Origin: Nguyenibacter vanlangensis
Lineage (GTDB): Bacteria > Pseudomonadota > Alphaproteobacteria > Acetobacterales > Acetobacteraceae
Reading direction: 5' to 3'
DNA: 64,000 nucleotides
Assembly: GCF_038719015.1 (NCBI RefSeq)
Contig: NZ_CP152276.1
Location: 2,461,501 to 2,525,500 of the forward strand
In this document: positions 62,505 through 64,000 of the stretch, one piece after another
Numbering within the stretch: the stretch's first letter is position 1
How the letters are laid out: each line of letters opens with the position of its first letter
The notes under the pieces: generated by a model
The model's database searches: none
The model's input: the letters and a program-made list of their open reading frames with translations, nothing else
Told to the model about the DNA's origin: nothing
Program-made: the position numbers and the translations under genes

Positions 62505-63962
62505 ATGACCGAGGACATGGCGGCGATCCGCGACCGGGTGGGCACGGATTTCGAGGCGTTCACCGATGCCGCCGAGGCGGTGGAGCGGATCAGCGAGATC
62601 TACGAGGCCGGGGTGCATGCCCTGCGCGCGGCCTTCGCCGGTCGGCAGGGCGGCATGCAGGCCGTGCCGACCTATCCCTACCTGGCCTTTCCGGTCGACC
62701 GGACGCCGCCGCCCGAGGAGACGCGTCCGCCCTTCGACGTGGTGCTGGAGCCGGGATTCTACGGCACCACCCTGACGCGGCCCGCTTTGTTCCGCGATTA
62801 CTGGCGCGAGCAGATCGACATCCTGCTGCGCCATTACCGCCAGCCGGTGCTGGTGGGAAAGTCGCGCCGGCCGATCCCGCTGCCCTATGTGATGGAAGAG
62901 GCGGTGACCGCGATCACCGAGGACGACCTGCGGGCGCTGCAGCGGCATTTCGCGCTGCCGGACCTGCACGCCACCGACGACCTGATCGCCAATTGCGCGC
63001 TGATCCCGCAGCCGGGCGAGCCGCGGCCGCTGGCGCTGTTCACCGCCGAGCGGACGGATTACTCGCTGGCGCGGCTGCATCATTATACCGGGACCTCGCC
63101 CCGCCACGTGCAGCGCTTCATCCTGCTGACCAATTACCAGCGCTATGTCGACGCGTTCCGCGAATATGGGCGCGCGCAGGTCGACCGGGGGGAGGAATAT
63201 GACCGGTTCGTCGAGCCGGGCGACCTGGTCCATCGCCGGGGCGACCCGCCGGCCCCGCACATGTCCGGCAGCCTGCCGCAGATGCCGGCCTATCACCTGT
63301 GCCGGCCGGACGGGGACGGGATCACGCTGGTCAATATCGGCGTGGGTCCGGCGAACGCGAAGACGATCACCGACCATCTGGCGGTGCTGCGGCCGCATTG
63401 CTGGCTGATGGTGGGGCATTGCGCCGGGCTGCGCCGCACGCAGCGCCTGGGCGATTACGTGCTGGCCCACGGCTATGTCCGCGACGACCATGTGCTGGAC
63501 GACGACCTGCCGCCCTGGGTGCCGGTGCCGCCGATCGCCGAGGTGCAGGTGGCGTTGCAGGAAGTCACCGCGCAGGTGACGGGGCTGCGCGATTCGGAAC
63601 TGAAGACGCGGCTGCGCACCGGCACGGTGATGACGACCGACAACCGGAACTGGGAATTGCGGCTGAATGCGCTGTTCACCCAGATAAACATGTCGCGATC
63701 CATCGCGGTGGACATGGAGTCGGCGACCATCGCGGCGAACGGGTTTCGCTTCCGGGTGCCGTATGGGACGCTGCTGTGCGTGTCGGATAAGCCCTTGCAT
63801 GGTGAGCTGAAATTGCGCGGCATGGCGAATGCGTTCTATCGCGAGCGGGTGGCGCAGCACCTGACGGTGGGGATCGAGACCATGCGGCTTCTGCGCGCGC
63901 AGGGGGTGGACCGGCTGCATTCGCGCAAGCTACGCGGGTTCGACGAACCGCCTTTCCGCTGA
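62505..63962 (+). CDS. amn: AMP nucleosidase
   Basis: A 485-residue AMP nucleosidase, which hydrolyses AMP to adenine and ribose 5-phosphate and buffers the adenylate pool. An N-terminal Amn-specific domain (~10-180) is followed by a phosphorylase-type domain with NIGVGPANAKTITDHLAVL, MVGHCAGLRRTQRLGDYVLA and the purine-site DMESATIAANGFRFRVPYG. Length equals the E. coli enzyme. It follows the TonB-like gene by 72 bases on the same strand. A GC hairpin (GGCC-TTCG-GGCC) begins after its stop near the window edge. Confidence 0.95.
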   Translation: MTEDMAAIRDRVGTDFEAFTDAAEAVERISEIYEAGVHALRAAFAGRQGGMQAVPTYPYLAFPVDRTPPPEETRPPFDVVLEPGFYGTTLTRPALFRDYWREQIDILLRHYRQPVLVGKSRRPIPLPYVMEEAVTAITEDDLRALQRHFALPDLHATDDLIANCALIPQPGEPRPLALFTAERTDYSLARLHHYTGTSPRHVQRFILLTNYQRYVDAFREYGRAQVDRGEEYDRFVEPGDLVHRRGDPPAPHMSGSLPQMPAYHLCRPDGDGITLVNIGVGPANAKTITDHLAVLRPHCWLMVGHCAGLRRTQRLGDYVLAHGYVRDDHVLDDDLPPWVPVPPIAEVQVALQEVTAQVTGLRDSELKTRLRTGTVMTTDNRNWELRLNALFTQINMSRSIAVDMESATIAANGFRFRVPYGTLLCVSDKPLHGELKLRGMANAFYRERVAQHLTVGIETMRLLRAQGVDRLHSRKLRGFDEPPFR

Positions 63963-64000
63963 CCCGCGTTTTCGGCCTTCGGGCCGTGCCAGGAGCCTGC

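Overview
The window is a GC-rich alphaproteobacterial chromosome segment that reads like an acetic acid bacterium (Acetobacteraceae; Gluconacetobacter/Gluconobacter relatives are the best guess). The grounds are strong GC bias with short AT-rich promoter islands, an exported GH15 enzyme resembling Gluconobacter dextran dextrinase, two PII/ammonium modules, and a NadQ/NrtR-type NAD regulator. No insertion sequence, prophage, CRISPR array or plasmid gene was seen. The genus is inferred; no database was searched.

Layout. 1-2740: start of a short-chain dehydrogenase, a KGG-repeat stress protein, and a divergent aldo/keto reductase-TetR pair sharing a twin-palindrome operator. 3193-13000: a type I secretion operon (HlyB-like ABC, HlyD-like adaptor, Sel1-repeat protein, lipoprotein), then a ~1300-residue GH15 protein with a beta-repeat C terminus, closed by hairpins. 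13173-16822: tRNA-His, an epimerase-like protein, a membrane-anchored hypothetical, rplM-rpsI. 16855-26890: an MHYT-GGDEF-EAL c-di-GMP protein, a DHA2 efflux pump, nadABC with a perfect operator in front of nadA, the likely NadQ repressor, and a CPA1 antiporter.

26935-34117: a perfect hairpin, a tiny NepR-like anti-sigma candidate, a Tat-exported GH36 alpha-galactosidase, a Sec-exported GH31 glycosidase and an MHS-family carrier. 34108-47194: the most unusual block. hyuAB and a winged-helix regulator sit beside a long minus-strand run: TonB receptor, MFS carrier, pxpB, pxpC, pxpA, BCCP, biotin carboxylase, and a second BCCP-like protein with no lysine at all. Together these look like uptake plus a split, biotin-dependent lactam (5-oxoproline-type) degradation system.

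47453-57269: an outer-membrane barrel, glnK-amtB, an RcnB-like periplasmic protein, a Gln-rich hypothetical, a TolC-family protein, an aminotransferase, and glnB-glnA with a strong terminator. 57289-63962: a ClC channel with CBS domains, an alpha/beta hydrolase, an AlkA-type glycosylase, a TonB-like energy transducer and AMP nucleosidase.

Cross-links are inferences. The TolC-family protein could be the outer-membrane partner of the type I exporter. The TonB-like protein could energise the receptor of the lactam cluster. The GH15, GH36 and GH31 enzymes together suggest extracytoplasmic alpha-glucan/oligosaccharide processing. Many proteins carry in-frame 12- or 15-bp tandem repeats, a recurrent local signature.
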